This document shows, piece after piece, positions 28,422-38,629 of a DNA stretch of 48,788 nt; position 1 is the stretch's first letter, and every line of letters starts with the position of its first letter. The notes under the pieces are model-generated. The model saw nothing but the letters and a program-made list of their open reading frames with translations, ran no database searches and was not told the origin of the DNA. Made by a program: the position numbers and the translations under genes. The DNA is taken from assembly GCA_947063875.1 (NCBI GenBank), contig CAMSTY010000023.1, forward strand, positions 1 through 48,788, written 5' to 3'. Origin of the DNA: an uncultured bacterium. Lineage in GTDB: Bacteria > Bacillota > Clostridia > Lachnospirales > Lachnospiraceae.

Positions 28422-28712
28422 ATGGCTGAGAATAAATTCAGCAACGAAGAAACCATTGCCCGCTGCATCCCTATGGGCAGGCTGCAGCCAGTGATTGGCG
28501 GCAAATGGAAAATCCTGATCTTATGGTATGTATCCTTCTACAAAGTCCAGCGGTTTGGCGAACTGATGCGCCGCCCTGACGGAATCACACAGTCCACGCT
28601 GACAAAGCAACTCCGGGAACTGGAAAACGACGGGTTCCTCCACCGGGAGATTTATAGGGAAATCCCTCCGAAGGTGGAATGTCCGCTGCCCGGGTTATCA
28701 GAACCCGTATAA
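28422..28712 (+). pseudogene. HxlR-type regulator, probably truncated
   Basis: This 96-residue reading frame has the HxlR winged-helix signature: RCIPMGRLQPVIGGKWKILIL, RFGELMRRPDGITQSTLTKQLRELENDGF and HREIYREIPPKVE. Intact family members continue for another 15-25 residues after PPKVEY with the last beta strand and dimer helix. Here the match decays immediately (CPLPGLSEPV) and stops. A short hairpin (CGGGTT/AACCCG, 28691-28707) covers the end. The promoter and ribosome site look intact, so a shortened protein may still be made. Together with the adjacent radical-SAM fragment it marks a decaying locus. Confidence 0.65.
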
Positions 28713-28749
28713 AAAATAACAAAACAGGTGGCACTGTCTTTCCTATCCG

Positions 28750-29616
28750 CTAAGGCATATGAATATCCTTAAACCCTTCCCCAAAAACCTCCGTGGTCTC
28801 TGTCACCATAATAAACGCGTTCGGGTCCACGGAATAGATAATCCGCTTCAGCTTATAAAACTGGCTCTTGCGGATACTGCATAAAAGTACCTTCACATCC
28901 GCTCCGGTATACGCCCCTTTCGCATCCAACACGGTCGCACTGCGCTCTAATTCCACCAAAATCCCCTCTGTGATTTTCTCCGGATACCTGGTCACGATAA
29001 CTACCATGCTCCCAATGTCATTTCCATAAATAATAGCATCCATCACCTTTGTCTGGGCAAACAGGCTAATCAGGCCAAAAAGTCCGGCCTCCACATTCTG
29101 AAACACATAAATAGACAGCAGCAATATGATTCCGTCCACCATAAGCAACGCTTTCCCTATGGAAATATGGGGTTTCTTTTTCTGGAAAATGAACCCTATA
29201 ATATCCGTGCCTCCCGTAGTGGAACCGGTCATAAAAATAAAGGCCATGCCCACCCCTACCAAAACTCCGCCAAAAAGGCTGCTCACCATCCGGTCCCCCT
29301 GATAGGCAGGAAATAGCGGTGAAATAAAAAAGTCAAGGACGAATGAACAGACTACACATGCCATGCCTGTAGTAATAACAAAACGCTTACTCAGTACAAA
29401 CCAGGCCAGCACTAAAAGGGGAATATTCAGAAGAATCGTCAGGATACCCACCGGCAGCCGGCATAAATAATTGATGATCAAGGCCAGGCCCATCGCGCCC
29501 CCCGGCGCAATATTGGCAGGCATCACGAAGCAATGGGTCCCGATTCCAAATATGACGGACCCTAACACCAGGCAGAATATATTTTTCATGTGCTGTTTTC
29601 CACTATTAAAATCCAT
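28750..29616 (-). CDS. YitT-family membrane protein
   Basis: This 288-residue protein starts at 29616 with an AAGGTGG site. It has five to six membrane helices in the first 200 residues and the family hallmark FVMPANIAPGGAMGLALIINYL in the first pair. A conserved MTGSTTGGTDIIGFIFQKK segment follows. A cytoplasmic DUF2179 domain lies at about 215-288 (VKVLLCSIRKSQFYKLKRII, then DPNAFIMVTETTEVFGEGF). YitT proteins are widespread in Firmicutes and their transport substrate is not established. It is convergent with the HxlR remnant, with 37 bases between them. Confidence 0.93.
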   Translation of the reverse strand: MDFNSGKQHMKNIFCLVLGSVIFGIGTHCFVMPANIAPGGAMGLALIINYLCRLPVGILTILLNIPLLVLAWFVLSKRFVITTGMACVVCSFVLDFFISPLFPAYQGDRMVSSLFGGVLVGVGMAFIFMTGSTTGGTDIIGFIFQKKKPHISIGKALLMVDGIILLLSIYVFQNVEAGLFGLISLFAQTKVMDAIIYGNDIGSMVVIVTRYPEKITEGILVELERSATVLDAKGAYTGADVKVLLCSIRKSQFYKLKRIIYSVDPNAFIMVTETTEVFGEGFKDIHMP

Positions 29617-29733
29617 ACAAAATCCACCTTTCCTGTGATCCAGGCTCTTGCCTGTCTAAGTCAGACTATCCTGCATGCTTATCGTAAATCCCTTTTACTG
29701 GCATCGTTTGTCCTGTAACGCAGAATTTTACAA

Positions 29734-30228
29734 TTACCGTATCATTCCATATGCTTCAAGCGTTTCAGAAGTATTGAACATTTTTATGGATGTATCCATC
29801 ATCTCCTGGATATAGTCGCCGTCACCCATTGTGGAAAAGAAAAGGACATCTTCTCTCCTGAAACCGTTTTTTTGAAATATTTCATCCGGAATTTGTCTGA
29901 TACTTTTTTCCAGCACAGAAAGCAATGTTTTTGCAAACTCCCACTTTTCATCCGACGGATTGCAAAAATCAATCTCCTTGCAGCCATCAACAAGCTCTAC
30001 AAGAGGTTGATAAAGAAAATCTGGTTCAAGTCCATTTTCCCAATCGTAATACTCATCTATGTCGTTGCTGCAATTCCACGTCAGATAAAAACCATAGAAA
30101 TCATCTGTTGTTATAAAGCCAACTGCACAGGCGCTTTCACCTTTCGCAGCATTTAATATCTTATTGATTTCATCTGGCAATTTTTCGGAACAAGTCTGAC
30201 TAAACTTTTCAAGCTTTGCTATATCCAT
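29734..30228 (-). CDS. DUF4303-like small acidic protein
   Basis: This 164-residue cytoplasmic protein has AAGGAG 7 bases before its ATG. It is acidic, with no signal or membrane segment. The segment ACAVGFITTDDFYGFYLTWN followed by DIDEYYDWENGLEPDFLYQPL, and the later DEKWEFAKTLLSVLEK and VLFFSTMGDGD, resemble the DUF4303 family, some of whose members are predicted immunity proteins of polymorphic toxin systems. No toxin gene is adjacent, so the immunity idea is only a possibility. Confidence 0.7.
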   Translation of the reverse strand: MDIAKLEKFSQTCSEKLPDEINKILNAAKGESACAVGFITTDDFYGFYLTWNCSNDIDEYYDWENGLEPDFLYQPLVELVDGCKEIDFCNPSDEKWEFAKTLLSVLEKSIRQIPDEIFQKNGFRREDVLFFSTMGDGDYIQEMMDTSIKMFNTSETLEAYGMIR

Positions 30229-30289
30229 TTTTATTCTCCTTATAATAGGCTTTTTGGTGATGGTATATCAATCCTGATTTATATTTTTG

Positions 30290-30318
30290 ATTATAAAGTA
30301 TTTGCCTGTTGCCTGCAA
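30290..30318 (-). promoter_or_regulatory. Probable promoter of the DUF4303-like gene
   Basis: On the minus strand, -35 TTGCAG (30313-30318) and -10 TATAAT (30290-30295) are separated by 17 bases. Confidence 0.65.
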
Positions 30319-30357
30319 TGTATATTTACAGATTCCCTTTCCACGCCTTTTTGCGGA

Positions 30358-30386
30358 TACACAATTCGCCAAATCTATGCTATACT
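30358..30386 (+). promoter_or_regulatory. Probable promoter of the DUF1847 gene
   Basis: -35 TACACA (30358-30363) and -10 TATACT (30381-30386) are 17 bases apart, with a TG extended -10 element. The gene starts about 100 bases downstream. Confidence 0.5.
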
Positions 30387-30488
30387 GTCCAAAGAAGCCA
30401 TAAGTTGGTATCACAGCATCCCCTCTCATCTGTCAGGATCTCCGTCTTGTCTGGAAAAGGGAAAATACCATTAGAAAGGATACCCCTC

Positions 30489-31109
30489 ATGTACACATGT
30501 GCAAATTGCAACATACGAGCCTGCACCACCAGCGCCCGAGAAAACCTTCCCGCGAACTGCCCCATGCACGAAGATCAGAAATTAAAAGAAATCTTAGGGA
30601 AATATGAGGCAGCTGACAATCACCGGTTTTACATAACCAGTTCCGCCATCGAAGCCGCCGGCTATTGCCAGTGGCCCCGCCTCAAGGAAACCATGGAGTT
30701 TTGTAAGGCCATGGAATACGAGAGGATAGGGATTGCTTTTTGCAACGGATTGCGAAAAGAAGCGAGAATTGTTGCGGATCTTCTGAGAAAACATCAGTTT
30801 CAGGTAATATCGGTAATCTGCAAAGCCGGAGGAATCTCCAAAGAACTGGCCGGAATACCGGAGAAGGATAAACTCCATCCCCATCAGTTTGAGGCTATGT
30901 GCAACCCGATTGCACAGGCTGTATTTTTAAATGAACAGGAGACACAGTTTAACATCGCCATCGGGCTTTGCGTGGGCCATGATTCTCTGTTCTACAAATA
31001 TTCAGAGGCGCCAGTCACCACCTTAGTGGCCAAGGACCGGGCGCTTGCCCATAATCCCTGCGGGGCGATTTATTGCGCGGACGGGTACTTCAAGGGAAGG
31101 CTGAACTGA
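30489..31109 (+). CDS. DUF1847 Cys-rich metal-binding protein
   Basis: This encodes 206 residues from the ATG at 30489, with AAAGGA 8 bases upstream; an open frame reaches back to 30309 but runs through the promoter. The start CANCNIRAC followed by NCPMHED is the Cys-rich metal-binding entry of DUF1847. IGIAFCNGLRKEAR, VISVICKAGG, FEAMCNPIAQA and GLCVGHDSLF are further conserved blocks with Cys. The family is common in anaerobic Firmicutes and has no proven function. It has its own promoter and is convergent with the arabinose operon. Confidence 0.88.
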   Translation: MYTCANCNIRACTTSARENLPANCPMHEDQKLKEILGKYEAADNHRFYITSSAIEAAGYCQWPRLKETMEFCKAMEYERIGIAFCNGLRKEARIVADLLRKHQFQVISVICKAGGISKELAGIPEKDKLHPHQFEAMCNPIAQAVFLNEQETQFNIAIGLCVGHDSLFYKYSEAPVTTLVAKDRALAHNPCGAIYCADGYFKGRLN

Positions 31110-31151
31110 ACTTTTCCCGTTTTCCTAAAGCGAACGTCCACCGGGTACACC

Positions 31152-31185
31152 AAAAAAGCCGCATCTGGCATATACCGGATGCGGC
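31152..31185 (-). terminator. Terminator of the arabinose operon
   Basis: An 11-base-pair stem (31158-31168 with 31175-31185, one G-U pair, 6-base loop) is followed on the minus strand by TTTTTT (31152-31157). It lies 37 bases after araD and may also stop transcription from the convergent DUF1847 gene. Confidence 0.88.
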
Positions 31186-31221
31186 AGATAAAGCAGTCAG
31201 CCCAAGCAGGGCAATTCATGT

Positions 31222-31917
31222 TCAGAACTCTTTTTGCTGCCCGTAGTAGGCATTTTCCCCGTGCTTACGGAAATAGTGTTTATCCTGCAGCGCCTGAGGT
31301 GCCGGGGAAACCTGGGGGGAAAGCGCCTCGCACCGGGCCGCCATTTTCGCCACCTCTTCTAAAACCACCGCATTGTGAACCGCCTCTTTTGCGTCCTTGC
31401 CCCAGGCAAAAGGGCCATGGTTTTTGCACAAAACGCAGGGCACAGCCACCACATTCCTGTCCTTAAAATATTCCACGATCAGTCTGCCGGTATTGGCCTC
31501 ATAATCCTCCAGTTCCTCTTTCGTCAGATTCCGCACACAGGGCACCGGCCCGTATATGTAGTCCGCATGGGTAGTCCCGTAGCAGGGAATCTCCCTTCCG
31601 GCCTGAGCCCAGCTGGTGGCCCAGGGAGAATGCGTATGGACGATGCCGCCGATCTCCGAAAACGCCTTATACAGTTCACAGTGGGTGGCTGTGTCTGAGG
31701 AAGGATTTAATTCCCCTTCGACCCGGTTTCCCCAAAGATCCATCACCACCATATCCTCCGGCTTTAAAAACTCATAAGGCACCCCGCTGGGTTTGATCAC
31801 AAAATACCCGCTTTCCCGGTCGATGGCACTTACATTTCCCCAGGTGAAGGTTACCAGGCCGTATCGGGGAAGTTCCATGTTGGCCTCGTAAACAAGCTGT
31901 TTCAATTTCTCTAACAT
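31222..31917 (-). CDS. araD: L-ribulose-5-phosphate 4-epimerase
   Basis: This 231-residue cytoplasmic zinc enzyme of the class II aldolase/epimerase family converts L-ribulose-5-phosphate to D-xylulose-5-phosphate, the last arabinose-specific step. TWGNVSAI and KPSGVPYE form the phosphate-binding part. [15 protein letters not shown] (zinc His at about 94 and 96) and [10 protein letters not shown] (third His) are the active-site motifs, and TTHADYIYG is typical of AraD. The length is normal. It is the last gene of the operon, 50 bases after the kinase gene and followed by a terminator. Confidence 0.95.
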   Translation of the reverse strand: MLEKLKQLVYEANMELPRYGLVTFTWGNVSAIDRESGYFVIKPSGVPYEFLKPEDMVVMDLWGNRVEGELNPSSDTATHCELYKAFSEIGGIVHTHSPWATSWAQAGREIPCYGTTHADYIYGPVPCVRNLTKEELEDYEANTGRLIVEYFKDRNVVAVPCVLCKNHGPFAWGKDAKEAVHNAVVLEEVAKMAARCEALSPQVSPAPQALQDKHYFRKHGENAYYGQQKEF

Positions 31918-31967
31918 TTCCTCTGTTGCTCCCTCCTGTTTTGTAAATCCCGCGATTATGCCCCGGC

Positions 31968-33560
31968 CTACAGCAGTTTTCCTGCCAGACGTTCCACATC
32001 CAGTCCGGCATTAAAACGCTTCATATATTCTTCAAATCCCCTCACATCTTCCTCCACCGGTTCCATCCGGCTCCCGGCGCTTCCGGCAAATACTTCCTTT
32101 TCCAGATACTCGCCCAGGCTCTGCCCCTCTTTCCTCTCCAGCAGATAAGCTGCCAGAAGGGCAATCCCCCAAGGGCCGCCTTCTCCCGCCGTTTCCATAA
32201 CCGTGACGGGTGTGGACATGGCTGCCGCCATGATCTGCTGTCCCACCACCGGCGTCTTGAAGAAACCGCCATGCCCATAGATCTGAGATACCCGTACCCC
32301 TTCTTCCCGGGTTAGGATATCCATCCCTGATTTCAGCGTCCCCAAGGCTGCATACAGGTGGGACCGCATAAAGTTTGCCAGATGGAACCGGCTCTCAGGA
32401 GTACGCACGGTCATGGGACGCCCTTCGTTCACCTGGACGATATTCTCCCCGGACAAAAATCCGTAAGACAGCAGGCCTCCGCAGTCGCTCTCTCCCTCCA
32501 GCGCCTTATTATACAAGGTGGCGTACAGCTGGCTCACATCCGGCTTCAGTCCGAAGCTTCCAAGCACCTCCTGGAACAGTCCCGCCCAGGCGTTTAAGTC
32601 CGAGGTACAGTTATTGGCATGAACCATGCCCACCAGGCTGCCGTCGGGAGTGGTCACAAGGTCAATCTCCGGGTGAACCTTCTCAATCTGCTTATCCAAT
32701 ACCACCATAACAAAGGCGGAAGTCCCGGCAGACACATTGCCGGTTCCCACGGCCACGCTGTTGGTGGCGGCCATGCCGGTCCCTGCGTCTCCCTCCGGCG
32801 GACATAAGAAAACCCCTGCCTCCAACTCCCCGCTGGCATCGATCATCCTGGCTCCTTCCTCTGTCAGCACGCCGGCAGCCTCTCCTGCCAGACGAATCCC
32901 GGGAAGAATCCGGCCAAGCTTCCAGCCAAAGTGTTTTTCCTCTGTGAGACGGTCAAATTTCTCCATCATCACCGGATCATAAGCTTTCGTCTCCGCATCA
33001 ATGGGAAACATGCCGGAAGCATCCCCGATGCCAAGGACCTTTTCCCCGCTCACCTTCCAATGAACATAGCCTGCCAGGGTCGTCAGGAAATGAATCCTGG
33101 GCACATGCTCCTCCCCGTTTAAAATCGCCTGGTACAGATGGGAAATGCTCCATCTTTGGGGAATATTATACTGAAATAACTCCGTCAGGGCCGCGGCGGC
33201 TTCTCCTGTGGTGCCGTTACGCCAGGTACGGAAGGGCACCAGCAGCTGCCCCTTTTCGTCAAAGGCCATATAGCCGTGCATCATGGCAGAAAATCCCATG
33301 GCCCCCAGCTTTTTAATGCCGATCCCGTATTTATCCCGGACATCTTTTAAAAGGTCACTGTAGCACTTCTGAAGCCCGCCCCAGATATCTTCCAGGGAAT
33401 AAGTCCAAAAGCCATTCTCCAGCCGGTTCTCCCACTCGTGGCTTCCCAAAGCGATAGGCGTGTGCGCCTCATCAATCAGGACGGCCTTGATCCGGGTGGA
33501 ACCAAATTCGATCCCCAGAACGGCCTTACCGCTCTCAATCCATTCTTTTGCTGTTCCCAT
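31968..33560 (-). CDS. FGGY-family carbohydrate kinase, probable L-ribulokinase
   Basis: This 530-residue cytoplasmic sugar kinase has the FGGY N-terminal ATP/phosphate motif [16 protein letters not shown] and further family blocks: [37 protein letters not shown] and [14 protein letters not shown]. Its place between transketolase and araD, downstream of araA, makes phosphorylation of L-ribulose the natural role. It is not the classical AraB type, so I leave the symbol empty; xylulokinase activity cannot be excluded by sequence. GGAGGAAGG precedes the ATG, 17 bases after the transketolase gene. Confidence 0.88.
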   Translation of the reverse strand: MGTAKEWIESGKAVLGIEFGSTRIKAVLIDEAHTPIALGSHEWENRLENGFWTYSLEDIWGGLQKCYSDLLKDVRDKYGIGIKKLGAMGFSAMMHGYMAFDEKGQLLVPFRTWRNGTTGEAAAALTELFQYNIPQRWSISHLYQAILNGEEHVPRIHFLTTLAGYVHWKVSGEKVLGIGDASGMFPIDAETKAYDPVMMEKFDRLTEEKHFGWKLGRILPGIRLAGEAAGVLTEEGARMIDASGELEAGVFLCPPEGDAGTGMAATNSVAVGTGNVSAGTSAFVMVVLDKQIEKVHPEIDLVTTPDGSLVGMVHANNCTSDLNAWAGLFQEVLGSFGLKPDVSQLYATLYNKALEGESDCGGLLSYGFLSGENIVQVNEGRPMTVRTPESRFHLANFMRSHLYAALGTLKSGMDILTREEGVRVSQIYGHGGFFKTPVVGQQIMAAAMSTPVTVMETAGEGGPWGIALLAAYLLERKEGQSLGEYLEKEVFAGSAGSRMEPVEEDVRGFEEYMKRFNAGLDVERLAGKLL

Positions 33561-33577
33561 ATCCTTCCTCCCCGTCT

Positions 33578-34522
33578 CTACTCTTCCACAAAGGCCTTTA
33601 CCTGGTCATAGATTCCCTGGCCGTCCAGACCATACTTATGAATCAGTTCCGCAGCCGGTCCCGACTCGCCGAACACATCCTGAATGCCTATCTTTCTGAC
33701 CTTCCCGATTCCCTGGCCGCAGAGCACGTCGCATACCGCACTGCCAAGACCGCCGATCACCGAATGCTCCTCCACCGTCACCACTTTCCCGGTCTCCTTA
33801 GCTGCCTGAAGCACCAGTTCATCATCCAGCGGCTTGATGGTATGAATGTTGATCACCTTTGCCCCAATGCCGTCTCCTGCCAGCCTCTCTGCCGCCTCCA
33901 TGGCATAGCTGACGCAGAGTCCGGTGGCAATCACGGTCACATCCGTCCCTTCACGGAGCACAATCCCTTTTCCGATTTCAAAGGAATAGTCCGGCCTGTC
34001 GTTGATCACCGGTACAGCCAGACGGCCAAACCGCAGATACACCGGACCGTCATGGAGATAGGCGGCCTTCACGGCTGCCCGGGTCTCCACATCATCTGCC
34101 GGACTGATCACCACCATCCCCGGTATGGCGCGCATCAGGGCCATGTCCTCGTTGCACTGGTGGGTAGCGCCGTCCTCCCCCACGGAGATGCCCGCATGGG
34201 TGGCTCCAATTTTTACGTTCAGATGAGGATAGCCGATGGAATTGCGGACCTGTTCAAAAGCCCGCCCCGCGGCAAACATGGCAAAGGTACTGGCAAAGGG
34301 TACCTTGCCGGTGGTGGAAAGTCCTGCCGCAATCCCCATCATATTGGCCTCCGCGATTCCGCAGTCAATGTGTCTTTCCGGAAAGGCCTTCTTGAATTTG
34401 TCTGTCTTGGTGGCATTGGCCAGATCCGCATCCAGCACCACCACATTGCCATACTTTTCCCCCAACTCCACCAAGGCGTTTCCATAGCTTTCCCTGGTAG
34501 CAATCTTCTTTACCTCTGACAT
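33578..34522 (-). CDS. Transketolase, C-terminal subunit
   Basis: This 314-residue protein holds the pyrimidine-binding and C-terminal domains of a split transketolase. [19 protein letters not shown] is the typical pyrimidine-site block, [15 protein letters not shown] provides substrate and cofactor contacts, and the end has the C-terminal domain ([27 protein letters not shown]). With the N-terminal subunit it forms one enzyme that shuttles two-carbon units in the non-oxidative pentose phosphate pathway. It overlaps the N-subunit gene by 13 bases, which suggests coupled translation at equal amounts. Confidence 0.94.
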   Translation of the reverse strand: MSEVKKIATRESYGNALVELGEKYGNVVVLDADLANATKTDKFKKAFPERHIDCGIAEANMMGIAAGLSTTGKVPFASTFAMFAAGRAFEQVRNSIGYPHLNVKIGATHAGISVGEDGATHQCNEDMALMRAIPGMVVISPADDVETRAAVKAAYLHDGPVYLRFGRLAVPVINDRPDYSFEIGKGIVLREGTDVTVIATGLCVSYAMEAAERLAGDGIGAKVINIHTIKPLDDELVLQAAKETGKVVTVEEHSVIGGLGSAVCDVLCGQGIGKVRKIGIQDVFGESGPAAELIHKYGLDGQGIYDQVKAFVEE

Positions 34523-35349
34523 AATGCCTCACCTGCCTTCTCCAGTTCTTCCATGGCAACCGCATACTCTGCGTCATTGGGAGCCTTGCCGTGCCAGCCT
34601 GCATTGTCTTCCATGTAGGAAACGCCTCTGCCCTTGACGGTCTTCATCACAATTGCCGCAGGCATTCCTTTTGTTTCCCTTGCCTCAGTAAAAGCGGCCT
34701 TTAACTGGTCAAAATCATTGCCGTCCTCCACAACAATCACATGGAAATGAAATGCCGCGAACTTGGCGTCAATCGGGTAAGGCGAGCACACATCCTCCAG
34801 TTTGCCGTCAATCTGCAGACCGTTGTTATCCACGATTACCACCAGATTGTCCAGCTTCCTGTGCCCGGCAAACATGGCCGCCTCCCACACCTGGCCTTCC
34901 TCCAGTTCCCCGTCTCCCAATAGGGTATAGACCCGGTAATCCTTTCCGTCCATCTTAGCCGACAAAGCCATTCCCACTGCCGCCGAGATTCCCTGCCCTA
35001 AAGAGCCGCTGGACATATCCACTCCTGGAATATGCTTCATGTCCGGATGGCCCTGAAGATAGGAGCCTGTATGGCGCAAGGTCTTTAAGTCCTTTGCCGG
35101 AAAGAACCCCCGCTGCGCCAGCACCGAGTAAAGGCCCGGCGCATTGTGGCCTTTCGACAAGACAAAGCGGTCCCGCTCCTCCATCCGGGGATTTTCAGGG
35201 TCCACATTCATCTCCTCAAAATAGAGATAAGTAAACACATCAGCCGCCGAGAGAGAACCGCCCGGATGTCCGGCCTTCGCCGAATGAACCCCTTCGATAA
35301 TCCCCTTTCGCACCTCATTGGCAATCTGCTGCAACTTAAGCTTATCCAA
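34510..35349 (-). CDS. Transketolase, N-terminal subunit
   Basis: This encodes 279 residues from the TTG at 35349, which lies 8 bases after a GGAGG site directly behind the transaldolase stop. An ATG at 35391 would overlap the transaldolase gene by about 29 bases and lacks a ribosome site. The thiamine diphosphate site is clear: SAKAGHPGGSLSAAD, KGHNAPGLYSVL, and GDGELEEGQVWEA with NNGLQIDGK (the GDG...NN motif). It is the partner of the downstream C-subunit gene. Confidence 0.93.
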   Translation of the reverse strand: MDKLKLQQIANEVRKGIIEGVHSAKAGHPGGSLSAADVFTYLYFEEMNVDPENPRMEERDRFVLSKGHNAPGLYSVLAQRGFFPAKDLKTLRHTGSYLQGHPDMKHIPGVDMSSGSLGQGISAAVGMALSAKMDGKDYRVYTLLGDGELEEGQVWEAAMFAGHRKLDNLVVIVDNNGLQIDGKLEDVCSPYPIDAKFAAFHFHVIVVEDGNDFDQLKAAFTEARETKGMPAAIVMKTVKGRGVSYMEDNAGWHGKAPNDAEYAVAMEELEKAGEALCQR

Positions 35350-35362
35350 GATCAACGCCTCC

Positions 35363-36016
35363 TTATTTGCCAAATACCGCTTCATAGTCATTCTGGAATT
35401 TAGCGATTCCTATGTCTGTCAGGGGATGTTTGGTCATCTGCTCAATCACCCCATAGGGAACCGTGGCAATATCCGCCCCCGCCAGGGCACAGTCTGTCAC
35501 ATGAACCGGATTGCGCACGCTGGCGGCAATAATCTTTGTCTCTACATCGGAAACGGCAAAGATCTCTGCAATCTCCCGGATTAAGTCCACGCCTCTGACG
35601 CTGATGTCATCCAGCCTTCCCAGGAAAGGAGACACATAGGTCGCCCCGGCTCTGGCCGCCAAAAGGGCCTGATTCGCCGAAAACACCAGTGTCACATTGG
35701 TCCTGATTCCCTCTGCTGCCAGCACCTTGACTGCCTTTAATCCTTCCACGGTCATAGGGATCTTAACTACCATATTTTTGTGGATGGCCGCGATCTCCCG
35801 GCCTTCGGCGATCATGCCCTCGGCGTCCGTGGTGGTCGCCTTTACCTCTCCGCTGATGGGTCCGTCCACAATCTCTGTGATTTCCCGGATAACCTCGTTA
35901 AAATCCCGGCCTTCCTTGGCAATCAGAGACGGATTGGTCGTCACGCCGCAGATCACGCCCATATCGTTGGCCTTTTTGATGTCCTCAATTTTAGCTGTAT
36001 CAACAAAAAAACGCAT
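35363..36016 (-). CDS. Small (FSA/TalC-type) transaldolase
   Basis: This 217-residue cytoplasmic TIM-barrel aldolase has the Schiff-base Lys at 85 (MVVKIPMT), and [12 protein letters not shown] at the N terminus is typical. The family contains both transaldolases and fructose-6-phosphate aldolases. Residue 131 here is Phe (SPFLGRLDD), as in transaldolases, while E. coli fructose-6-phosphate aldolase has Tyr at this place. That supports sedoheptulose-7-phosphate plus glyceraldehyde-3-phosphate chemistry, which fits the transketolase genes 13 bases downstream. GAGGAAAGG precedes the ATG. Confidence 0.93.
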   Translation of the reverse strand: MRFFVDTAKIEDIKKANDMGVICGVTTNPSLIAKEGRDFNEVIREITEIVDGPISGEVKATTTDAEGMIAEGREIAAIHKNMVVKIPMTVEGLKAVKVLAAEGIRTNVTLVFSANQALLAARAGATYVSPFLGRLDDISVRGVDLIREIAEIFAVSDVETKIIAASVRNPVHVTDCALAGADIATVPYGVIEQMTKHPLTDIGIAKFQNDYEAVFGK

Positions 36017-36057
36017 TTTCCTTTCCTCCTCGTTTTTGTTTGTGAAAGTTACATTCC

Positions 36058-37551
36058 TTACTTATAAGCCACCTGATTCCACCTAAGCTCGTTCTTCAGG
36101 CCGTGAATGGTAGTATCCCCGTCAATATACACCGCCTCGATTCCCATAGCCTCGGCCCAGTCTCCCATCTGTTCGGCAGTCAGATCATAAGAAAACGCCG
36201 TATGATGGGCGCCGCCTGCCAGAATCCAGCTTTCCGCCCCCACAGCCAGATTCGGTCTGGGAGTCCAGAATGCCGTGGCCACCGGCAGCTTGGGCATGGG
36301 TTTTTCTACCTTCTTACAGTCTACCTCATTGATAATCAGGCGGAACCGGGTCCCCAGATCAATCAGGGAAGTGGCCACTGCCGGGCCGGTCTTGGAAGTA
36401 AATACCAGCCTTGCCGGGTCCTCCCTGTCTCCCATGGACAGAGGGCACACCTTGATTCCAATGGGGCCTTCCGCAATCGTCGGGCATACTTCCAGCATAT
36501 GGGCCTGCAGGATTCCTTCCTTTCCGGGAACCAGATTATATGTATAATCTTCCATAAAGGAAGTCCCTTTGGCATCCTTGATTCCCTGGGTCATGACCTT
36601 CATCAGGCGCACCATGGCCGCTGTCTTCCAGTCCCCCTCCGCGCCGAAACCATAACCCTTTTCCATCAGGCGCTGGATCGCCAGTCCCGGAAGCTGCTTT
36701 AAGGCTCCCAGATCGCCAAAATGAGTCACGATGGCCTGATAATCCTTTTCCTGTAAAAATCTCTCAAATCCGATCTCAATTCCTGCCTGGACTTCTACAT
36801 GCTGACGGAATTCCTTCTCATCCCTGCCTTCTGTCAGAATCTCGTATTTGTCATAATATTCTTCTACCAGCGTGTTGATCTCACCGGCAGACACTTCCTT
36901 TACATAATCCGCGATCTCATTGACCGGATAGGCATCGATCTCCCAGCCGAATCTGACCTGGGCCTCTACCTTATCCCCCTCTGTGACTGCCACATTGCGC
37001 ATATTGTCCGCCACCCGGACTACCCGCACATGGCTGCTCTCCATAATGCCCACAGCCGTCCGCATCCAGTCCGCAATCCTTTTCAACACCCGCTCGTCAC
37101 TCCAGTGACCCATGACCACCTTTCGGGGAATCTCCATGCGGGTCACCATATGTCCGTATTCCCGGTCTCCATGAGCCGACTGGTTTTCGTTCATAAAATC
37201 CATGTCGATGGTGTCATAAGGAATCTCCTGATTGAACTGGGTATGGAAATGCATCAGCGGCTTGCGGTACTCCTTCAGCCCCAGAATCCAGGACTTGGCC
37301 GGTGAAAAGGTGTGCATCCAGGTAATCACGCCGGCACAGTCCTTATCATCATTGGCCTCATTGAACAGACGGCGGATGGAAGCGCTGTCAATCAGCGTCG
37401 GTTTCCACACCAACTCAAAGGGCAAAATCCCCGACTGGTTCATAGCATCCACCATAATATGAGAATGCTCCGCCACCTTCGCCAGACACTCATCCCCATA
37501 CAGATCCTGGGAACCGGTTGCAAACCAAAACTGATACTGTTTTTCTTTCAT
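36058..37551 (-). CDS. araA: L-arabinose isomerase
   Basis: This 497-residue cytoplasmic enzyme converts L-arabinose to L-ribulose using a divalent metal. The start [14 protein letters not shown] and the blocks [47 protein letters not shown] and [12 protein letters not shown] are classical AraA sequence. The last part (GGAHHTAFS) carries metal and substrate His residues. An AAAGGAG site serves the ATG at 37551, and a GTG one codon upstream is possible. It lies 21 bases after the permease gene, which ties transport and catabolism into one transcript. Confidence 0.96.
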   Translation of the reverse strand: MKEKQYQFWFATGSQDLYGDECLAKVAEHSHIMVDAMNQSGILPFELVWKPTLIDSASIRRLFNEANDDKDCAGVITWMHTFSPAKSWILGLKEYRKPLMHFHTQFNQEIPYDTIDMDFMNENQSAHGDREYGHMVTRMEIPRKVVMGHWSDERVLKRIADWMRTAVGIMESSHVRVVRVADNMRNVAVTEGDKVEAQVRFGWEIDAYPVNEIADYVKEVSAGEINTLVEEYYDKYEILTEGRDEKEFRQHVEVQAGIEIGFERFLQEKDYQAIVTHFGDLGALKQLPGLAIQRLMEKGYGFGAEGDWKTAAMVRLMKVMTQGIKDAKGTSFMEDYTYNLVPGKEGILQAHMLEVCPTIAEGPIGIKVCPLSMGDREDPARLVFTSKTGPAVATSLIDLGTRFRLIINEVDCKKVEKPMPKLPVATAFWTPRPNLAVGAESWILAGGAHHTAFSYDLTAEQMGDWAEAMGIEAVYIDGDTTIHGLKNELRWNQVAYK

Positions 37552-37572
37552 CACATAAATCTCCTTTCTACT

Positions 37573-38628
37573 CTACTTCTTCCTTGCCAGAATCACGCTC
37601 TGCACTACCAGAAAGACACACAACATACCTGCCACAGTGATCCCGGTCCACCACGCCTGATCCAGACCGATCGAGGACACGATATTCTGAATGGTGCTCA
37701 GGGAAAGCACTCCTACAAAGGTTCCGAAAATATTTCCCACACCGCCGGTCAGCAGCGTGCCGCCGATGATGGAAGAGGCAATCGCATTCATCTCCATACC
37801 GGTCGCATGGGAAGCCGAGCCGGACCCCACATGAAGAAAATACACATAACCGCCAATTCCTGCCAGCAGACCGCAGAGAAGATGCGCCAGAAAACGGGTC
37901 TGCTTCACATTGATGCCCAGCATCAAGGCGCTCTGCCGGTTTCCTCCCACGGCATAAAAGCTGCGGCCCAGCTTCGTCCAGCGAAGCACACAAAACAGCA
38001 CGATCACCGTCAGCACGGCCACCACCACTCCGATTTCCACGTAGGCATTGACATAATTTCCCATCTTATTCACCGTTCCCATGCCCGGTACGTTGATGCG
38101 GGTGTCTTTCAGGGCCACAAATGCCTCGTTGGCCACATTGAAAGGAGCCGTATGGACGATGGTGGTCATGCCTCTGGCAAAGAACATCCCTGCCAGGGAC
38201 ACGATAAAGGGCTGGATATCCAGGTAAGCCACCAGATATCCCTGAACCACTCCGAAGAGAAGTCCGATACCCAGGGCAATCAACAACGATACGAATACAT
38301 TGCCACCCTGATAATCCAGATACACGGCGCAGCTCATGCTGACCAGAGCCACCACGCCGCCGACAGAAATATCGATGCCTCCGGTGATCATAACGATGCT
38401 CATGCCGCAGGAAGCGATAATCAGGGCCGCGTTGGCATTTAAAATATTAAAAAATGTCTGCGGCTTCAAAAACCCCTTTTTCAGAAAGATCATAGCCCCC
38501 GCATACATCACCACGAACACCACCACCGTGATCAGAAGCAGCAGATTCGTGTCTGTCAGCCTTGCCTTTTTCGTCAAAGCTTTACTGCCTTCCAGAGCAG
38601 CGCCGTCTTTCTTTTTTGTCATTGACAT
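37573..38628 (-). CDS. Sugar ABC transporter permease 2 (YjfF/RbsC type)
   Basis: This 351-residue inner-membrane protein of the RbsC branched permease family has eight to ten hydrophobic segments. IASCGMSIVMITGGIDISVGGVVAL is the conserved family block in which ribose-type permeases place their signature, and the later GGTLLTGGVGNIFGTFVGVL contacts the ATPase. The gene order (binding protein, ATPase, two permeases) matches the ytfQRT-yjfF galactofuranose system. It starts one base after the stop of permease 1. The substrate, by context, is L-arabinose or another pentose. Confidence 0.92.
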   Translation of the reverse strand: MSMTKKKDGAALEGSKALTKKARLTDTNLLLLITVVVFVVMYAGAMIFLKKGFLKPQTFFNILNANAALIIASCGMSIVMITGGIDISVGGVVALVSMSCAVYLDYQGGNVFVSLLIALGIGLLFGVVQGYLVAYLDIQPFIVSLAGMFFARGMTTIVHTAPFNVANEAFVALKDTRINVPGMGTVNKMGNYVNAYVEIGVVVAVLTVIVLFCVLRWTKLGRSFYAVGGNRQSALMLGINVKQTRFLAHLLCGLLAGIGGYVYFLHVGSGSASHATGMEMNAIASSIIGGTLLTGGVGNIFGTFVGVLSLSTIQNIVSSIGLDQAWWTGITVAGMLCVFLVVQSVILARKK

Positions 38629-38629
38629 A

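Noticed and set aside
29734..30228. Toxin-immunity pair around the DUF4303-like gene
   Set aside because: No toxin-like gene or polymorphic-toxin C terminus is adjacent on either side.
30309..30488. 60-residue N-terminal extension of the DUF1847 protein
   Set aside because: The segment covers the likely promoter, and the family's Cys-rich start matches the ATG at 30489.
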